From positions 57,627 through 121,626 of the forward strand of contig WNNJ02000576.1 in the NCBI GenBank assembly GCA_012934845.2: a DNA stretch of 64,000 nucleotides, written 5' to 3'. Position numbers and translations under genes: made by a program. The stretch comes from Pomphorhynchus laevis. Lineage: Eukaryota; Acanthocephala; Palaeacanthocephala; Echinorhynchida; Pomphorhynchidae. The notes under the pieces are model-generated. The model saw only the letters and a program-made list of their open reading frames with translations. It was not told the origin of the DNA and did no database searches. Position 1 is the stretch's first letter. The number at the start of each line of letters is the position of its first letter. Of this stretch, positions 20,909 through 33,429 are shown piece by piece.

Positions 20909-23733
20909 TTCATCCCTTGTGATAATTTTGGAAGTAAGCTCGACTTCTTCGACTCCTGGTACTTCGTCGGTAGAATTCTTGAGTAGCTACAGGATGAAGG
21001 TTTGCATCGGGAATTGAAGTCTTCTTTGAGTTCACGTTCTTATCGATATTGTCTGAGACATCATATTTCTTTCCATGGTTGTTATCTCCAGACAGCTGGT
21101 TAGTATCAAAACTGTCTAGACTGTTGTCGTCATCGGTCCTTAATGTTCCAGGATTATAAATATCCACATTGTTTGGATCCTTGTAAATGCAGGTTTCTGA
21201 AGGACAACGAGATAGATGCCGAGTTGATATATTCGCTTCCTTCCCAGATGGAAATTCAATATGTGCAGTGTTAGGATTAGCGCTTATCAGTTTTTCTTTA
21301 AGCAATTTATCGTCATATTTATCATGCTTGTAGAAGTTTCGTACGAATACAGGACCGGGATTATATAACCATTTTGGCAAGTTGAATTTTGCTAGCGGAC
21401 GTCTAGGGAAGTTAAAGATACGATCGTGGGGTATCGAACCGGTAGCGGTGCATAATAGTCCCCGGATATACTGAAGACATTCAGTGAGAACAGTTTCCCA
21501 AATATCAACAGGACGATTGTAGTCTCTAAGCCGCAAAAGTATAGCGCTCCATAAAATGCCGTTGTAGCGCTCGATCTGTCCGTTACCGACCGGATTGTAC
21601 GGAGAAGAATGACTTGCTACCGTACCAATACTGCTCAGATAATCTGTGAATTCTTTCGACATGAAGGATGACCCGCGATCGGAATGTACAAATTCAGGGG
21701 GGGGGCAAATATTGACACAATGCTGCGTAGACAATTAATCACTGTTTGTGTGGACATATCTCGTCATGCGAAGGTAAACGGATATCGAGAATATTCATCG
21801 ATGACTGTCATCAAATATTTTTTGCCTGATAAACTAGGCTGAAATAATGAGATCACGAATTAGATCAAAAGAGCGCCTTGCTACCGGTGTAATAGGAAAA
21901 TTCGTAGTTTCAGCTAACGGACGAATCTGCGACGAAAAATTTTGAATCCATTTGGAATAATGAGAGAAGAGGCCAACAATTCTTCGCAATTGACGTTTAT
22001 TTTGAGTTACTTGCAGTTCTCGCAAAGATGAGACACGATTAGGATCAGGCCGTTTAATACCATTGCCAACTTGATATCCCAGAATATTGATCATCGTCTT
22101 GTTAAAAATACACTTTGATTCATTTCGTGTTATTCGGTACTTAGAATCAACTTCACGAAAGTTTGCCAGATTTGTATCGTGTTCTTGCTGGGTTTTGCCG
22201 CACACGATAATGTCGTCGAGATATGAGTATGTACCGATTAAGTTTTCTTTCTCTATGATCTCGTTGATTATTCGTTGGAAAGCGGTCACAGCATTCGTGA
22301 GTTCGAATGGCGTTCGCTGAAATTGATAGAGTTTACCATCAGCCTCGAATGCCGTCAAAAAATTTCGTTTGCTCGTAAGAAAACTTGATGATAAGCACTT
22401 TTGAGATCTAGAGTGCTAAACACGTTATTGCTCGATATGGTATCAATCAAGTCGTCTATTAGGGGCATGGGGTAAGCGTCAAGTACAGTGAATCTATTTA
22501 CTGTCTGTGAATAATCTACAACAAGACGACGACGTCCTTCCCTGTTCGCAATAAGAACTTGCGCGCGCCATGGTGATCGACTGTGCTCGATGATTCCCTC
22601 GGCCAACATTTGTTTTACTTCCAAAGCAATAAAGCGATTATCTTCGATATTACGTCGTCGAGACGGAATTGCTACAGGTTTCCAGTCTTTGAAATCGTCT
22701 GAAAATAATGACGGTAAATTGATTTCCATGCTAGATAAATGTCCAATTGTCAATGCCTCTTGCTTATTATTTCGTCGAATTCGAATGGAAATACTTGAAT
22801 GCAAGCGCAAGAATTGATGACCAAGTATCAAATCACGGCATATGTGAGGCATGACGAAACATTGAACGTCAGAATAGTTGCGATTATAGTAAGATATCGA
22901 TATCACACATCGTTCATCGCATACAGAGGTAAAAGATGAATCAGCCATAGAAATCCTAACACAATAAGATTCTTTATGAACACCTAATTTGCGAATTACT
23001 GAAGAATCGACGAAATTGGAAGAGCTTCCAGTGTCGATAAGCGCATCCAGCTTTTGAGTCCCAACACGAACTTGTACCGTCATGTCGTCTAGCTTTGATG
23101 CATCACTATTCGCATTTTGACAAGATATGATATTAAGTGATTCACCGTCAGACGTATATGGCCGAGTACTACGATTATATTTTTGCCGCGATCGAAACAT
23201 CTTAGCTCGACAAACTTTCTCGTAGTGCCCACGTTTTGAGCAAAATGAACATTCAGCATCCCGGGCTGGACAACGATTGCGGGTATGCATAGCTCTACCA
23301 CAAAAGTAGCATTTTTTCTTGCTTATCTTTTGAACTATAGCAATAGATTCTTCATTTTCTGAGTTATTAGTATTTAGTTTAAAGCTTTGGGTTTCTTTCA
23401 TGGCATTTACTGTGAATTCGGATGTGTGTCGATATTCGTTTGATTGAATTTGGGCTGCTTCAATTGTTCGAGCGACTTAATACGCTTTCTCTTTATCAAT
23501 GTCATTGATTTCGAGTATGCGCTGACGAATTTCATTTGACTGCAATCCCGTAATAAATGAATCGCAAATGAGAATATCACGCAGCTCGTTAGCTTTCACA
23601 TCCTTAAAAGTACATTGACGAGCAAGCGTTTCAAGACGATCCACATAATTAGATATCGATTCATCGAGAGCTTGTCTGGTCGAGCATAACAAATGTCGTT
23701 TGTGAACCGAAATTGTCGGTTCGTGAATAAAAT

Positions 23734-23842
23734 TGTGATAACCAAAGAGAATAAAATGGCTTTTATTCACAAATCTACAAAAAGTAGTAGGTAGTAGATA
23801 AATTCAGAAAATAAACAAGATAGTGATCAATGTGATACCACA
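23734..23842 (-). repeat. 5' LTR of the gypsy element
   Basis: 109 bp with the same TG...CA ends; the first 66 bp match the other LTR nearly exactly, and a segment near its other end is not shared. Confidence 0.75.
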
Positions 23843-23989
23843 ATATCTACTCTCAACAGATATAATATATAATGTCATCGCACACCAACATCAAACATCT
23901 GGTATACGGAGGTTAAAATATTTTCACGATCAACTTTGACATCCTGGTATAACTCGCATGTATTATTTTGCCCGAACTTGAAATTTACT

Positions 23990-24900
23990 ATTCTCTCAAA
24001 ACGACGTCAAATCAGTTATTCAGAGTTGTTATAGTTGTATCTCACTCAAACCATATTTCTTTAAATTTCCAGAGGTAAAATTAATTAAGATAAGTAAACT
24101 GTTTGAAAGATTATGAATGGATTTTAAGGGACAATCACCTACATGCAACGAAAAGCGATACCTGCTCACCCTAATAGACGAGTATACACGTTTCCATTTG
24201 CCTTCGTGTGTCATAACATTACTAATGAAAGAGTTGTAAGTTGCCCGAAACAAATTTTGGCTTTTTGTAGTTGTCCAGAGAACATCCATTCGGGCAGGCG
24301 TGTTATTTGTGTCATCGTTCCTTCTCAATTTCTTGCTGTCTCACTGAGTTATACTTAAGCATTCATCAATTTACAATCATCAAGGAAATCAACAAATTAA
24401 ACGGTACAATGGGGTAATTTAGAAAACTGTTAGCATATGTTCGCATGGTTTAAAACGAAAAAATAAAGAATTGGCCAGATGTACTGTCGGATGTGCTGAA
24501 TTATATCCGCTCATTACTGTGCATATCTGCTAACAAAACTCATGATTGATTTTTCATTAAAGCTACGATTGCGTAATGGATGCTCCCTATCTTATTTGCT
24601 AATGAAACCCGAATCTGTTCTAATCGAACGGTTTAATAGAACAAGTAAATTTAACAGCCATATGGAGGCTGAGTTTGTGTATGCTAACCCTAACTATGCT
24701 CGCTTTCGACTGATTAATGATCAGGAGACATTTGTATTAGCACGATATCTTGCTCCAAATTCTAAAATCTTCAGCCACAGCCCTACACAAACACTTTCGA
24801 TGACCATGACAGTTGCGTCCAGCAAAATCATGATTTGGTTACCAGTGATGAACCAGTAACAGTAGCATTGCCAAAGCAGTACTGTGACGAAAAGTGAATG
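23990..24900 (+). mobile_element. Ty3/gypsy-like fossil, integrase and tail fragments
   Basis: Plus-strand pieces of the integrase core (LDEYTRFPFAFVCHN, about 24176-24215) and of the pol C terminus (FVYANPNYARFRLINDQETF, about 24672-24730). Broken; same family group as the neighbours. Confidence 0.6.
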
Positions 24901-25139
24901 CAACCGAGGAAGCATTTTGAAACGAGTCAGTCAGCAGATGTAAATGACCTTCTACATGAAACTGTGAAGGACATATCAAAATGTCGTTTTGGATGAACTA
25001 AAAAACAACCGAGATACCTGCAAGATTATGTAACACCAAAGGAGGATAATGTACTGAACAATTGATACTATAAAACTCTATACTAATAATATGTTTTCAG
25101 ATATTGAATAAAACCTCTTGTTTAAATTGTTGCTATAAT

Positions 25140-26536
25140 TCCGATGCTCATTACCCCGTGGATAATCAGGCTTGCTTCTACAGATGAAGTAATGTGTAAC
25201 ACGATGATAGAAAACTGCGAAATTGCTCAGAAAGTAAATTTTACGTGGGCTGGTAAAAAAACTTTAGACGAAACGAGCTAAAATTTCTGAGATATTGAAT
25301 ATCCAGTGGTTTGATCATGCCCGACTCGAGTGGCGTAGAACCCCTTGTCAACTATCCATTACGAAGTGACAAAAGGACAATGGAAAGTCTGTTAGGTCTT
25401 TTAGCATATTATTCAAAATGGATACTTCCCTTCTAAAAAATCGGTCATTACAATATTTTCCATTTTTTATTACTAATGTATTTCATTACAATATTTTATA
25501 AACGGTTAATACAATCGGTCATTGCCATATTTTCCCACTACCGAAGGATGTTGTAGCAAGCATTCAAATTCTAAAAGATGAAATCTCGAGCGCTGCGCTA
25601 ACTGCTTACAAGTCCGAAATGCATTGGCCGACTAAACGGATACATCTTATACCTCAGTCGTAACAGTTATAAGCCAAGAAACAAAGCTCATTGCTTTCTT
25701 CTCGCATACATTTCAAAAACTGCATTGCATCAATCTAGCGTGGAAAAATAGGAATATGATATTGTTAGTTGCATACAACACTGGATACACTATCTTCTTA
25801 AAAGGCCGTTTTAAATAATTGCAGATCAAAAATCTGTCAGCTACATGTTTAACAGAGTTCATTTTAATAAAATAAAGAGCGACAAAACGGTCAAATGGCG
25901 ATTGGAACTCGCGTCTTATCAATACGAGATCGATTATTGCATAGGAAGCTACAATAAAGCTGCCAATGATATGTCGCGTATCGCATATGATCAAGCTATT
26001 CGAGGATTTCTCTAAGAAAGAGCTCTTTAAGATTCATGATTTTATGTGCCATCCGGGTATTACAGGGATGCTACATTTTATAAGGCAGCACATCCTACCG
26101 TTTGATAAGTCTGATGTCGTTAGGATAACGAATCGATGTCATAATCTTGCCGAGATGAAACCAAAATTCTATAATCCAACGACCGAACATATGGTTAACG
26201 TTTGAACGTTTAAATATTGATTTCAAAGCATCGCTACCTTCCAGTACCCAGAATCGTTATTACTTTGTATTGTCGACGAATTCTTTCGGTTTCCTTTCGC
26301 TATATCCTGCGTTAACTTCTCTTCATATTTGGCGATTAACGCTTTACGTCTAAGCTTTAGCATATTTGGATGCCCGCCTAGTATACATGCTGATCAAGGC
26401 GCATGTTTTCAATTAAGATAATTTCATAATTTTATCTCTTCTCAATGTGTTGCATGCAGTATAAGCACGCCTTATAATCCACAGAGTAAAATTCAAGCGG
26501 AACGATACGTAAGCCTAATTTGGAAGACAATTCAAC
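25140..26536 (+). mobile_element. Ty3/gypsy-like fossil, left part (split by pogo)
   Basis: Plus-strand traces in order: RT connector (MESLLGLLAYYSKWI, about 25380-25425), RNase H with the late motif YQYEIDYCIGSYNKAANDM (about 25915-25970), integrase zinc-binding region (CHPGITGMLHFIRQHILPF, 26046-26105) and the late core (STPYNPQSKIQAERY, about 26467-26510). It breaks off at a TA (26537-26538) where a DNA transposon is inserted, and resumes at 28466. Old and broken, with many breaks. Confidence 0.75.
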
Positions 26537-26891
26537 TACTGTCTTCCCTCGAAAATAAGAAAGAAAAAAATGCATTTTCTTATAATCACGAATATCTCTA
26601 AAATTCTTGAAAATAAGAAAGTTTCTTTATCTCGAAAATAAGAAAGTAATGAAAAAGTAAAAATCAATTTTTTTAATAAATAAGTGTTTTTAAATTTCAA
26701 GATAGTATGCTCCGTTTCTTCATCTACTTCGCCATATTTAAAACTATTTTCATTCGGATTTGTATCGTAACAAAGATTTATGACGATATTATACACAATA
26801 GATGCTGTGTATATTTCAAGTTCTGTGGCGGCGCATCCAGGTTTATTCATTTCCTTTAGATACTTTTCATCATATATAACTTGTACATCTT

Positions 26892-27641
26892 CTATTTTTT
26901 TATTCCTTGAACTATATCATCTCTGGCATCAAGATGCTTGTTGAAAGTATCGTATAGGACATAAGATATAATCTTGAAAAAAGAATTGCCGTCTTGACCT
27001 ACAAACATCCATTGATCAAAATCGATCATTAGTTCGATCTGATCGTCGTTTTTTAAACTAATGATTTTGTGTTCATTGATTTCTTGCCCTGTTAACAATT
27101 TCTTAAGTGGTTCGTGTAGAATTTCTAAATTAAAATGATCTCCCAGAACCCCACAGATCTCGAAGCTTTTTGTTATCATATTTGAGTCGATATTTTGGTA
27201 AAATCGTTACATATATCAGTAACCAGTCTATAAGAAGGTCTTTTCACATTTTCTGCTTTAGTTCGGTTCTGTTCGTCTTCGATTGCTTCAGCCATCTATT
27301 CATTAATTCTGTCTCCATAATATTGTTGGAATGATCGATTTATCGAAATATCTAACATCTGTTACAAAGGGGTCATCCCTTTGGTACAAAGATAATAAAT
27401 ACATTATACTTTATATATTTATCAGCTAGCTTCAAGTGTGCAGAAAATGAATCAATGATAACCAACACTGGCTCTCTAGCGAATCTAATTTCCCATCTCG
27501 ATAGAATATATTTCTCAAAAAAGAGCATGTAAGTTCTTTACTCCACATACAAGTCTTGTTTACATCTACAAATACATTCTTATTCGTATCTGTAGGCTTT
27601 TTTAAGTTAAAAAAGGCAATGGCTTCCGACAAACCTTCCAT
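26892..27641 (-). pseudogene. Pogo-like transposase, C-terminal part
   Basis: Three minus-strand frames: KNVFVDVNKTCMWSKELTC (27641-27432), EPVLVIIDSFSAHLK with the second Asp (about 27475-27430), MLDISINRSFQQYYGD with the third Asp (about 27355-27310), and, after a further frame change at about 27180, MITKSFEICGVLGDHF and an acidic/hydrophobic tail to 26892. These changes show that the transposase is inactive although the termini are intact. Confidence 0.75.
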
Positions 27642-28335
27642 CAGCTGAAATTATTGACGTATAAGTAAATCGCGCATGTGATGTAGAAGCTTTAGATAGT
27701 AGCACGTTTTTAGAACCCTTAACAGTTAGTGTCTTACTGTTTTCCTGCTCAAAATATCTAGGAACCTGATCAAAGTTCAATATATTCTTTGGCTTGATAT
27801 TGTGATTCTTTATTAAGTCTCGTGCTGTGTTTATGAATTCAATTGCCAAAGATTTTGTTTTTTTGGGTATGAATCTACATGATGTTTGTGCACGACAAGC
27901 TATATTGTTTCTTTTTTTATTGCTAATAAAATCATCAGAGGATTTAAAGTCACAAATTTCAAAGTCTTTAGCCATATTTGATGCTTTGAGTTTCAAATAT
28001 TTATCCTTTACAACTAATCCCTTAGAATTCATAGTGAGAACCCAATTGTAAAGATTTTTGTCAATCTCGAAAAACGGTGTATTTCTTCCTGATTTGCCTA
28101 CCTTCCTCCTCTTGATTATCGAAAGAGAATTGTCAGATAATATATCAAGCATTTCGTTTTTCTTGTTCACCCACGTGTAAAGCATTTTTTCTGATATTGA
28201 GTATTTTCTGGCAATCTCTGCCTGCGTCTTCAAAGATCCATCTTCATTTCTTGACTCAAAGTCTCTTACCACACCACGCTTAAACTTAATAGTATAGCTT
28301 TTTCTTGTAGATTGGTTGAAAATATATTTTGTCAT
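27607..28335 (-). pseudogene. Pogo-like transposase, N-terminal 242 codons
   Basis: Starts MTKYIFNQSTRKSYTIKFKR. Residues ~15-60 form a psq-type helix-turn-helix (KTQAEIARKYSISEKMLYTW), followed by a CENP-B-like second DNA-binding region (~80-150), then the start of the DDE domain with the first catalytic Asp in NILNFDQVPRYFE (D189) and VLLSKASTSHARFTYTSI. The enzyme would cut and paste the element at TA sites. The frame ends at 27607, and the rest continues in other frames. Confidence 0.88.
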
Positions 28336-28465
28336 ATGGGGTAAAAAAATCGTAGAAATAGAAAAATATCTCGAAAATAAGAAAGAACTTTACATTTGAA
28401 AATAAGAAAGAAAGTTTCTTATTTTCGAGATTAAGAAACTTTCTTATTTTCGAGGGAACACAGTA

Positions 28466-28900
28466 GAAGTTAAATATAGGGGTATATCATCAAAAGTACG
28501 AGAATGCGTCATGTCTACTCTATTATAATATTTATGTGCACTTATATGTACAACTACTGGACAGACACCCTACGAACGCACGATTCCGCATAAGCAAAAT
28601 TCAGAGAATTTGTCGATTTTACCACCTTGGATTAAGAATGGTCAAACCCTTCTACTCATACAATATGGTAAGCAAATATGACAATCCATTCCATCAGGTG
28701 GAATTGGTACATAGTAATGGACAATATGCTGTCTTGCGTGACGATATGGGTAATGAATCAATCGTATCAATGTAAAAACGGGCAAGACCTCCATGTGCTG
28801 ATACTAATACATGCGAATATCCTATAAATACGCAGATTTCACAGTCAAATTGCAGTGATCCGGATACTACGTTGATCCTTGGCTCGTAACGACAATATAC
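28466..28900 (+). mobile_element. Ty3/gypsy-like fossil, right part
   Basis: Continuation of the element at 25.14-26.54 kb past the pogo insertion: pol C-terminal traces with TTGQTPYERTIPHKQNSENL and LPPWIKNGQTLL, comparable to SIPHDRIFNFPRRP and LPKWLYNPGPVFV in the antisense gypsy element. Broken; no right LTR identified. Confidence 0.65.
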
Positions 28901-29200
28901 ATTGCCGGAACATTTTAGGTGTTATCTCGGTACTAACTCAACACGAGTAAGCGGGATACTGTCAAAAATTACGTTTTTGAAATGACATTGTCCAACGAGA
29001 GTTTTAAGATTTTCAATAAATTGTCGTAAATTTTTGTCTTGTGCTGTTCTAATATACAAAGGAGTTTTCGTCTATATCCAGTATTCGATGGTTTGGCAAA
29101 CGTATTTGAAAGCGCTTCAATGACCAAATCAAAAGTAAGACATTTATTGATTTTGCCTAATATTTAGGCTGATGTCCAACTTAGACCTCTTACGGCTTAC
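28901..29200. other. No gene seen
   Basis: Unassigned sequence between gypsy remains and LINE A; no supported feature. Confidence 0.4.
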
Positions 29201-32000
29201 TCACGCTAAACACCAATAATCAATAGATAGGATGGCCGAATTGATAAAGAACCTCATTTCACAGATTGGTGGGGCTCTAAGTCCACATATAACAGTGGCT
29301 AAGTCTAAAGAATACCCAAGATCAAAGAAACGAATTACTTCGTCGCCGCAGTTCTTAGCCTCTTTAAAACTGGCAAAGATCGGAAAAGATTAGAGCCTTG
29401 CGTCGGGTCATGAAGATAATGCCAGTAGGGAAATGATTCTATCTGTCGAGATTGGAGGCGGAAAGGGCAACCTATCCGCCCCCAGTTTCGACTAGGTGTA
29501 GGGCGTCCCACTCCGGTCACATTGCGCAATGGAAACTAAACGAGAGCATTTTTTACTGAATATTCTTCAGTTGAATTAGGGAGGTGCTTCCGCCCTTAGA
29601 CTTCTATCTGGTAGAGATGCAGATGCTATAGTCCTTCAGGAGACGCGGTCTATCCGTCTCCCCAGGATAACTCGATATATCCTTAAGTGCAAATACACCC
29701 ACTTTACTCCGTACATAACCCCTCACTCCTCTTCATCTCAAGATCTTTTAACCCTAGTCAAGACCTCCTTAAGATCATCCCTCCTTTTAAACTACTCTTG
29801 TCCAGCCATATCTTGTTTAGTTATATCATTGTAAAAACGGTAAGCGTATTAGCATACCTAATGTCTATATTCGGCCAGGAGAAATTCACAAGAACCGTGA
29901 CTTCCTGGATCGTATTTTGGGTAGTTGTTATGACATGTTACTTGGTGACGTCAACGACATAACTGGTTGTTGGATTAATGCAGCACAGCAGAGCTAGGAA
30001 CGAATATCTTCACAAACCACCGGCCCCCACCTTTCATTGCTCAACAACAAATTCTCTTCTCGACATATTACTGCTTAATGATATGTGGTTGTTGAAACCC
30101 ATCTGCACCGAGTAGTTGCGCCAACAACAGACAACCTCTCATGACCTAATTCGTTAGTGGATAGAGGAAGATACGTTGCTTAGAAGGAGGTTTTACTTTG
30201 ATCCTATCAGAGTGGCGTTCTTTCAGGCAGCTATCCAACTCTTCCACTGGATTAGGAATGAGAGTTTGACTGAATTTAATTCCTACCTCTCTTCGCAAGC
30301 TACCGCGTTGCTTTCGACTACCTATAAAGGTCGTATTTACAATCCCACTCAAACAAAACTCAAGGTCCTAACTAATATGCTATACATTCCTAATCTCTCT
30401 GTTTCCGTCAGACAGGCTTCTCGAATGAATACTGGAGCACTATATATAGGTTCCAGCTGGGGAAGGATATGGCGAGCATCGTTCACCTTAACCCCTCTCA
30501 GTCTTCCTTTTGGAAGATATTCAAGAAGGAGAAGTTTGACTGTTGGAAGGATAGATCATTGGGCTGGATTGGAAGTAGAGGCCTTCAAAAAGTTTTAGAG
30601 GAGTCACTATCCCTACATAATTATGGTGCCACATAATCTCCCTAACCAATCCCGCCTTGGTGTGACTTCAGGAGTAGGGACTTATCTGTTACAGATATCC
30701 TTAACTCATGGGGGCCACTCCCGGGCACCTCCAGAACCCATGCGTCACTCTCCACTCATGTCTGTCAGCTTTTGACAGACAGTCAGATAAAGGATTTCGC
30801 CATCACAATGCTATTAGCTTCCCCGTCCGACATTGCTGGCGTTAATATAAGCCGTCGTGTGTTTTTACCCAAAAAGAAATCGATTTCATGTCTGAAAGAT
30901 ATGCTGCCTATTTCAATTCAAAACTCCCTCGTCTCGATCTACGAAAAAGTGCTTGCGCGTAGAATCCGCGATCATCTGAGTAGGCGAAATTTAATCCCAC
31001 CGAATTTCCATGGGTTCATCAAAGGTCGCTCGGTCCATTCAGCAGTAGGTGAAGTGCATCAGTTTTGTCGAGAGAATAGTCATCGAATTGCTGTGGCTGT
31101 TTTCCTTGATTTTTCTGACGAATTTGACTGCATTTCCATTCCCTTTGTTATCTCTTCTCTCAGGTCCTTTGGGTTGCCTGCGAGAATTGTTAACAGGGTG
31201 GAAATATTGCTGCACACCAAACGATTCTTCTATGAAGACGACCCTGATGCACGTCAGTTCTATCCTATTACAGGGGTGCCTCCAGGCTCCCCACTTTCTC
31301 CAATCCTGTATCTTGCTGCCTCTATTGAACTTTACAAACAATTCAAACAAAATTAACATATGTTGGTTTACGCTGATGATACCAGAATCCTGTTTTCTGA
31401 ACACAGATATAAAGATGTAATCTCGGACATCAGCCGTTTCTTTTTAAGATTAAAAGATCAGTTACCTCATCCAATCTTATTTAAACTCCAATAAATCGCA
31501 TGTGGTCGTCTTTCATGGCACCCCTGTCATTAAAAAGAAACTTAAGAAACTAGCATACTCTATACTTTCCACCATTTTGCAGCCTCAACTATTCCCTACC
31601 TTTACGAGTCGAGTATAATATTTGGGGTTTACCATTACGGTGAACGGTCAGCGGGAGCTGACCTGGATAGACTAAAACGTATTCTGAAGAGAGCTAGGTG
31701 GGCCCCGAAACGGCCCCAGCATCTGAATTTAAATGGGGAAACCCAAGTGCGCCTCTGGGGTACTTGGGCTATCTCGGGATTAGTTTTCTTTTTTAGAGGA
31801 CGTCCCCCAGATCAATGACTAAGGCTTCTCAAGTTTCTCATCTCGCGATTACCGAGTATAGTCCGCCTCGATTGGAGTCTTCGGGGTGGGGGTGAAATAC
31901 CAAGGGTGGTTCAGTCGAAAGGCGGCGTATTGGATCGGCTGGAGGGCTCAGATTCATTTAAACCTGAGGCCGTAATGATAAGAAGGAAGATAAAGGAAAG
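29200..32000 (+). mobile_element. LINE A copy 2, 5'-truncated
   Basis: Begins in the C-terminal part of ORF1 (MAELIKNLISQIGGAL at 29231), then endonuclease (LRLLSGRDADAIVLQETRS at about 29590; LLGDVNDITGC in place of GDFN at about 29939), RT at 30772-31404 (ISIQNSLVSIYEKVLARRIR, FHGFIKGRSVHSAV, GVPPGSPLSPILYL, VYADDT-like near 31365) and the conserved 3' end at 31880-31975. The GDFN-to-GDVN change and a G-for-Q substitution in motif B, plus stops and frame changes, show decay. The 3' end is followed by AT-rich DNA without a clear poly(A). Confidence 0.85.
30772..31356 (+). pseudogene. LINE A RT core (copy 2)
   Basis: 194 continuous codons spanning RT motifs 0 to B: VFLPKKKSISCLKDMLPISI, RNLIPPNFHGFIKGRS, AVAVFLDFSDEFDCISIPF and GVPPGSPLSPILYLAASIEL. 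Motif A keeps its first Asp; motif B reads VPPG instead of VPQG. The YADD region lies just beyond a stop. Confidence 0.8.
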
Positions 32001-33420
32001 GCTACGACTGGGATTGACAATTGATTTAATTTGTGTTTTATGCATGTTTAATTTCTAAATTGTTTTATCAGTTATATAGATATTTAGCAAAACTTTTTAT
32101 ATATTTCACAGCGGCGCATTTATTGCAACCACTATTAGCTTATACTGATTAAATAAATTGCAAAGTTTGTAAATGTAGATCCTTATACATAGTTATTTCT
32201 GTACAACATATACTAATGCTTGACATGCTAACTACACAATTTAGGATCAATATTATATTATTTGTCCAGATATGTGGATATCTTATGTAATAGTATAATA
32301 GAAACAAAAACGTGTAGAAGAGAACGATCGATAACTAAATATGTCAATCGTTGACTTTGGCTACAGCGAATCAGCATTCAAATTTGAATACCAAAAAAAT
32401 CGAATGCTGAACGTTTCATCAGATAAATAGAATAAACGGATTTGTTAGATTGTCGGGTGATTTTTAACTTAAAACAGCTTTACCCGAGTAAATAAAACAG
32501 GATATACTAATCTGATTGGTGGATACCTGACAGATTACTTGGTTTTAAAGCGGTCTTCGTACGTCTTACTGTACTTAGATAATTTTATATTACGGTAGTA
32601 ATATTTCGTAATATTTTATTCACATAATCTCATCATTTGTTTAATTTATATACAAATGATGAACTGCTCTTATGTAATATTATGCATAGCGGTAAAATCT
32701 TTCTTAAATAAGGAGTACATAACAATATTTGCATCAAAATACAGAATATTCTTTATTAATTAAACACTATAGTTTATAATATACCTTAATATTAAACATA
32801 ATGTTGAAAAAATAAAAAAGTTTAAAAATAACTTTCTTACATAAATGTCATGTTCATAATTTTATCTTAACAATTCGATATTCAATATCAAAAGCATCTG
32901 GTCAACAAATTATTAACGTTTTCATATAATTTCATGCGTTTCACATATTCCCATTAAACTAGACCCAGAGAGTGTCAAAAGACGAATGAAATAGTAAAAG
33001 CAATAAAGGATATTTTGTAATCGAAAATTTTGCCATTTAGAATATTTTACCATTTAGAAATTACAAATCCATTGTACAAAGAAAAATGATATCATAAAAT
33101 GACCAAAAGTTACAGAACAAACAATAATGCATAATAATAATGTTTATTTTCCAAATCAAAGCAGACTTAGTAAAATTATAAGATCAAATTTCTATCACTT
33201 TTATTTTAATTTATGTGGAAGTTAAGATTAAATTTTCAAATGAAAAATTTTAACCACTAATATCTTTATTGAAATAATTTATTTAACAAAACAGTGTATA
33301 TCTGGGAGACTATCTTTTCTCTACGCTCACGATTCGCCGTTCCTGCCTAAAATTTGTTTCACGATTCCGAAGATGATGTATAATCTACTACGCAGCGCGC
33401 CGTGTTATCAAACAGCAGCT
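32001..33420. other. AT-rich, no gene
   Basis: About 1.4 kb of AT-rich DNA without coding signal or clear repeat structure on either strand. Confidence 0.55.
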
Positions 33421-33429
33421 GTTGTTCGA

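Larger units (their letters stand above)
20830..23842 (-). mobile_element. Ty3/gypsy LTR retrotransposon with very short LTRs
   Basis: Two direct repeats bounded by TG...CA: 20830-20908 (79 bp) and 23734-23842 (109 bp), sharing TGTGATAACCAAAGAG and the next ~50 bp. Parts on the minus strand, 5' to 3': gag segment (23770-23480), two zinc knuckles (CYFCGRAMHTRNRC and CSFCSKRGHYEKVC), protease (ALIDTGSSSNFVD), RT (VLIANREGRRRLVVDYSQ and SYLDDIIV), integrase core and tail (FVHSDRGSSFMS, NPVGNGQIERYNG), and a C-terminal region to about 20930. It is broken with several breaks and shorter than a full gag-pol. Flanks aaatc/atatc may be a decayed 5-bp target duplication. Confidence 0.85.
26539..28463 (-). 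mobile_element. Pogo/Tigger-like DNA transposon, complete ends
   Basis: 1925 bp bounded by terminal inverted repeats CTGTCTTCCCTCGAAAATAA (left) and CTGTGTTCCCTCGAAAATAA (right), 24 of 25 bases matching, flanked by TA on both sides (26537-26538 and 28464-28465). CTCGAAAATAAGAAAG recurs near both ends (about 26548, 26629, 28371, with variants near 26606 and 28395), likely transposase sites. The interior encodes a pogo-type DDE transposase on the minus strand in three frames. It sits inside a gypsy fossil, so it is younger than that element. Confidence 0.92.
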
